Shown in pieces: positions 6,930 through 8,614 of a DNA stretch of 8,614 nt (its first letter is position 1; each line of letters begins with the position of its first letter). The stretch comes from Candidatus Methanoperedentaceae archaeon (GTDB taxonomy: Archaea; Halobacteriota; Methanosarcinia; Methanosarcinales; Methanoperedenaceae): assembly GCA_014859785.1 (NCBI GenBank), contig JACUTP010000070.1, positions 1 to 8,614 on the forward strand, given 5' to 3'. The notes below the pieces were generated by a model. It was not told the origin of the DNA. It made no database searches and was given only the letters and a program-made list of their open reading frames with translations. The position numbers were made by a program, and so were the translations under genes.

Positions 6930-7063
6930 TAATAATATTAAGTCACCATATGGGACCGGACTGTAGAATTGCTGAAGCTGAAGTAAATGCAATACCGGGA
7001 ATGGACATTGCGATTTTTACGACGAATAGGAAACTGACCATGAATCAAATGATTCATAGATAA
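6926..7063 (+). CDS. Small ORF overlapping the trkH stop (45 aa), possible relic
   Basis: An ATG at 6926 overlaps the trkH TGA in the ATGA arrangement typical of coupled genes, with GGAAG just before it. It opens 45 codons beginning MIIILSHHMG and containing DIAIFTTNRKL. The place is where trkA often lies. Part of the product (AIPGMDIAIFTTN) faintly recalls the stretch of TrkA/RCK domains where an acidic residue and small hydrophobics precede a Thr-Asn turn. There is no GxGxxG loop, and the match is by eye and weak. It may be a chance ORF, a tiny coupled protein, or the remnant of a deleted trkA. Confidence 0.3.
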   Translation: MIIILSHHMGPDCRIAEAEVNAIPGMDIAIFTTNRKLTMNQMIHR

Positions 7064-7086
7064 ATATGAAAATACGATTTTTCATA
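7040..7086 (+). terminator. Two small hairpins after trkH, possible transcription end
   Basis: Two perfect inverted repeats lie close together. ATGAATC/GATTCAT (7040-7046 and 7051-7057) has a four-base loop, and TATGAAAA/TTTTCATA (7065-7072 and 7079-7086) has a six-base loop. A run of five T is part of the second. Both stems are AT-rich and weak. They lie at the end of the 45-codon ORF and before a long non-coding stretch, which fits a transcript end. Confidence 0.3.
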
Positions 7087-7448
7087 CAAAGTATAAAATT
7101 ATATCATTATCTGCTGGCTGAATCAATATAACCCAAAATCGATAAATTGAGCTCATTGGCTTTCATTCTTGTTTGTGTGTGTAAAAACAAAAGCCAGGAA
7201 ACCAGTTACAATAGCAATCACAATAGCCTTAATACTTTTCACTTACAGCACATGCTATAGAATCATGAACCCGTTGTTTTAGTCCCCAAAAAACCTTTTT
7301 TCTCTCAGTAGACATGTTATACTGAAAACGGCTAATAGTCAACGACCTCGTTTTGAAAAACAAGGCATCTCGGCGCAAGTGCATGAGGGTTCTATAGTTT
7401 ATTTGTTATTTTGGCATTTACCAAAAAGGAGGGGCACGGAATAATATA
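7087..7448. other. Intergenic stretch of about 360 bases, mostly non-coding
   Basis: I see no RNA gene or recognisable protein here, and the base composition is AT-rich with homopolymer runs (A6 and T6 around 7288-7301). The minus strand holds two small overlapping ORFs. One at 7229-7384 has 51 codons; an internal start at 7315 gives a 28-residue protein beginning MSTERKKVFWGLK. The other at 7153-7242 (GTG start, 29 codons) encodes a hydrophobic helix flanked by polar ends. Neither has a convincing ribosome binding site. The stretch GGCTTT (7158-7163) pairs with AAAGCC (7190-7195). The region may be decayed accessory DNA before the Fic gene. Confidence 0.4.
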
Positions 7449-7449
7449 G

Positions 7450-7533
7450 TATCGGATTGTTCTAAATTTAACCGATACCGATATATACTCTATGTGTCAT
7501 ATCGGATACATTAAATTATGTCCAATACCGATA
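7450..7533. promoter_or_regulatory. Array of five CCGATA/TATCGG operator half-sites at the Fic promoter
   Basis: The hexamer occurs at 7450-7455 (TATCGG), 7472-7477 (CCGATA), 7478-7483 (CCGATA), 7500-7505 (TATCGG) and 7528-7533 (CCGATA, inside the Fic coding start). The first pair and the second pair are inverted repeats with identical 16-base spacers, and the inner copies abut as a direct repeat. Five copies in 84 bases on either strand is far above chance (about 0.04 expected at equal base frequencies). The copies surround the TATA box and the expected transcription start, so a bound protein should repress. The C-terminal DNA-binding segment of the Fic protein makes it the first candidate binder (inferred). 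Confidence 0.65.
7481..7488 (+). promoter_or_regulatory. TATA box of the Fic gene
   Basis: ATATATAC lies about 33 bases before the ATG at 7518 and overlaps the third operator hexamer. Transcription starting about 25 bases downstream would begin within roughly ten bases of the ATG. The ATG has no ribosome binding site before it (TTAAATT), so the message is probably leaderless or nearly so. Confidence 0.5.
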
Positions 7534-8441
7534 CACCATTAATTCAGGAAAAGCTTCTTTCACGTATAAATGAAAAAATGCACAGGCTAAACTCACTGCG
7601 CCCTTTTCCAGCCGATGCTGTAAGAAAGCTGCATGAAGAAATGAGGCTATTGCATACCTATCACTCAAATGCAATAGAAGGAAATACTCTGACACTCCCA
7701 GAAACAAAACTTGTTCTTGAAGATGGGATTACCATAGGTGGAAAATCACTGCGTGAGCACCTTGAAGCAACTAATAATGCCAAAGCATTCGATTTAATAG
7801 AGGATATTGCAAAGAAGAAAAAGCCGATAAACCATGTTGTAATTCAGCAGATTCATGAAGTAGTTACTGCAGGAATTCTTGAAGATTCTGGAAAATATCG
7901 TACCAAGAACGTAAGAATAAGTGGGTCGGCCAAAACTCCGCCTGACCGGTCAAAAGTAACTAAGCTGATGGATGATCTTATTGAAAGAATTGCTCAGTAT
8001 AAAAACCATACTGTTGAGGTCGCTGCTATTCTTCATCATAGATTCGTTGAGATCCATCCTTTCATAGATGGTAATGGCAGAGTTTCTCGCTTGCTCACCA
8101 ACCTGTATTTGATTGCTCAGGGTTATCCGCCAGTAGTTCTCAAAATAGAAGATAGAGGAAAATATTACAGATTCCTAATAGCTGCAGATGCAGGAAATCT
8201 TGGTCCTTTTGCCAATTTCATTGCAAAGGCTGTGGATGAGAGCCTGACCATGTATCTTTCCATCTTTGGTGGACCTAATGAATTGCTCCCTCTCAAAGTA
8301 CTTGCCGGAGATACACCTTATTCTCAAGAATACCTCAGTCTAAGAGCAAGGCAGGGTGTTCTGGATGCGGTAAAAATGGGGAAGATTTGGTATTCATCAA
8401 GACATGCGATAGAACAATATCTATCCGAACATGGCAAATGA
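7518..8441 (+). CDS. fic: Fic-family AMP-transferase with C-terminal DNA-binding segment
   Basis: Fic enzymes move AMP (or a related group) from a nucleotide to a hydroxyl of a target protein. This 307-residue protein has the full catalytic loop HPFIDGNGRVSR (180-191), with catalytic His180, Asp184 for the metal, and Arg188/Arg191 for phosphates. It also has SNAIEGN (50-56), the S/TxxxE(G/N) class II inhibitory motif, whose Glu54 would fold onto the nucleotide site and hold the enzyme off. Residues about 266-305 (from TPYSQEYL to AIEQYLSEH) resemble an excisionase/MerR-type helix-turn-helix, read by eye. The target is unknown. The start is the only sensible ATG and lacks a ribosome binding site. 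The gene is monocistronic here, with an operator array across its promoter, and lies between non-coding DNA and a possible transposase relic. This fits an accessory or toxin-like role, which is inferred. Confidence 0.93.
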   Translation: MSNTDTPLIQEKLLSRINEKMHRLNSLRPFPADAVRKLHEEMRLLHTYHSNAIEGNTLTLPETKLVLEDGITIGGKSLREHLEATNNAKAFDLIEDIAKKKKPINHVVIQQIHEVVTAGILEDSGKYRTKNVRISGSAKTPPDRSKVTKLMDDLIERIAQYKNHTVEVAAILHHRFVEIHPFIDGNGRVSRLLTNLYLIAQGYPPVVLKIEDRGKYYRFLIAADAGNLGPFANFIAKAVDESLTMYLSIFGGPNELLPLKVLAGDTPYSQEYLSLRARQGVLDAVKMGKIWYSSRHAIEQYLSEHGK

Positions 8442-8484
8442 TAGTGATTGCACTGTGAAGTCCAAATTCGTGCCCAAATTTAAC

Positions 8485-8613
8485 TTACGATTGTAGTTCT
8501 GGTTCAAGATGTCCTAAGGATGCATGAGAACGCTTATTGCTTTCAGTAGAGTAAGCAGATGCCACCTATGGTTCACTTGCGTTTCGGGCTGTGGTTGCCG
8601 ATATCAGGGAACT
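8485..8613 (-). pseudogene. Possible decayed C-terminal end of a DDE transposase
   Basis: The minus strand frame ending at TAA (8485-8487) reads AYSTESNKRSHASLGHLEPE near its end. This resembles the common C-terminus of IS3/IS481-type integrase-core transposases (AY...YN.RPHASLGYLTPE). An in-frame TAG lies about 27 residues upstream of the terminal TAA, and the part beyond the tag is not recognisable, so the copy looks broken. It runs off the window edge, and neither terminal inverted repeats nor a target duplication can be seen. The match is short and by eye; chance resemblance is possible. Confidence 0.35.
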
Positions 8614-8614
8614 C

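Noticed and set aside
7288..7301. A6-CC-T6 run as a terminator
   Set aside because: It is only an AT hairpin of low stability, and no confirmed gene ends nearby on either strand.
7346..7365. Inverted repeat CCTCGTTTT / AAAACAAGG
   Set aside because: It has one mismatch and a two-base loop, so the real stem would be short; there is no T-run after it.
8599..8604. A further CCGATA copy near the window end
   Set aside because: It is isolated, more than a kilobase from the array and not paired, so probably chance.
8524..8614. Plus-strand ORF beginning MRTLIAF after an AGGA site and running off the end
   Set aside because: Only 30 codons are visible, the composition is Cys-rich and unlike the neighbours, and it lies opposite the better transposase-like reading.
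1..8614. CRISPR arrays, tRNA and rRNA genes
   Set aside because: I saw no regularly spaced repeats, and no tRNA cloverleaf or rRNA-like sequence in any gap.

Overview
The window looks archaeal, most likely from a methanogen or methanotroph lineage near Methanosarcinales. The grounds are AT-rich TATA-type promoters instead of -35/-10 boxes, GGGG/GGAGG-type ribosome binding sites, a C-terminal PGF-CTERM-like sorting signal, and an anaerobe-type rubrerythrin plus flavodoxin pair. The species cannot be fixed from the sequence alone.

Region 1 (about 1-4403, minus strand) is a compact ABC export operon. It is read in the order: surface-anchored beta-rich protein (3294-4361), two paralogous MacB/FtsX-type permeases (2139-3293 and 967-2118), and the ATPase (252-974). 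Genes abut or overlap, and the ATPase start and its ribosome binding site lie inside the last codons of the permease before it. The likely product is a heterodimeric MacB/LolCDE-like transporter with a dedicated extracellular partner. A 59-residue conserved protein of unknown function (6-185) follows and seems to have its own promoter.

Region 2 (4418-5353, minus strand) is a two-gene oxidative-stress unit of rubrerythrin then a short-chain flavodoxin, 12 bases apart. It is divergent from a plus-strand potassium transporter gene, trkH (5493-6929). The shared 139-base intergenic stretch has a TATA-like box on each strand and an 8-base palindrome in an operator-like position before rubrerythrin. 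No trkA-type regulatory subunit is present, but a 45-codon ORF overlaps the trkH stop by ATGA.

Region 3 (about 7064-8614) looks like accessory DNA. A poorly coding, AT-rich stretch leads into a Fic-family AMP-transferase gene (7518-8441). It has an N-terminal class II self-inhibition motif and a C-terminal excisionase/MerR-like DNA-binding segment. Its promoter holds five copies of the hexamer CCGATA/TATCGG, two inverted pairs having identical 16-base spacers on either side of the TATA box. This suggests a self-contained, autoregulated Fic module and is the most interesting signal here. Downstream, the minus strand carries what may be the decayed C-terminal tail of a DDE transposase, running off the window edge.
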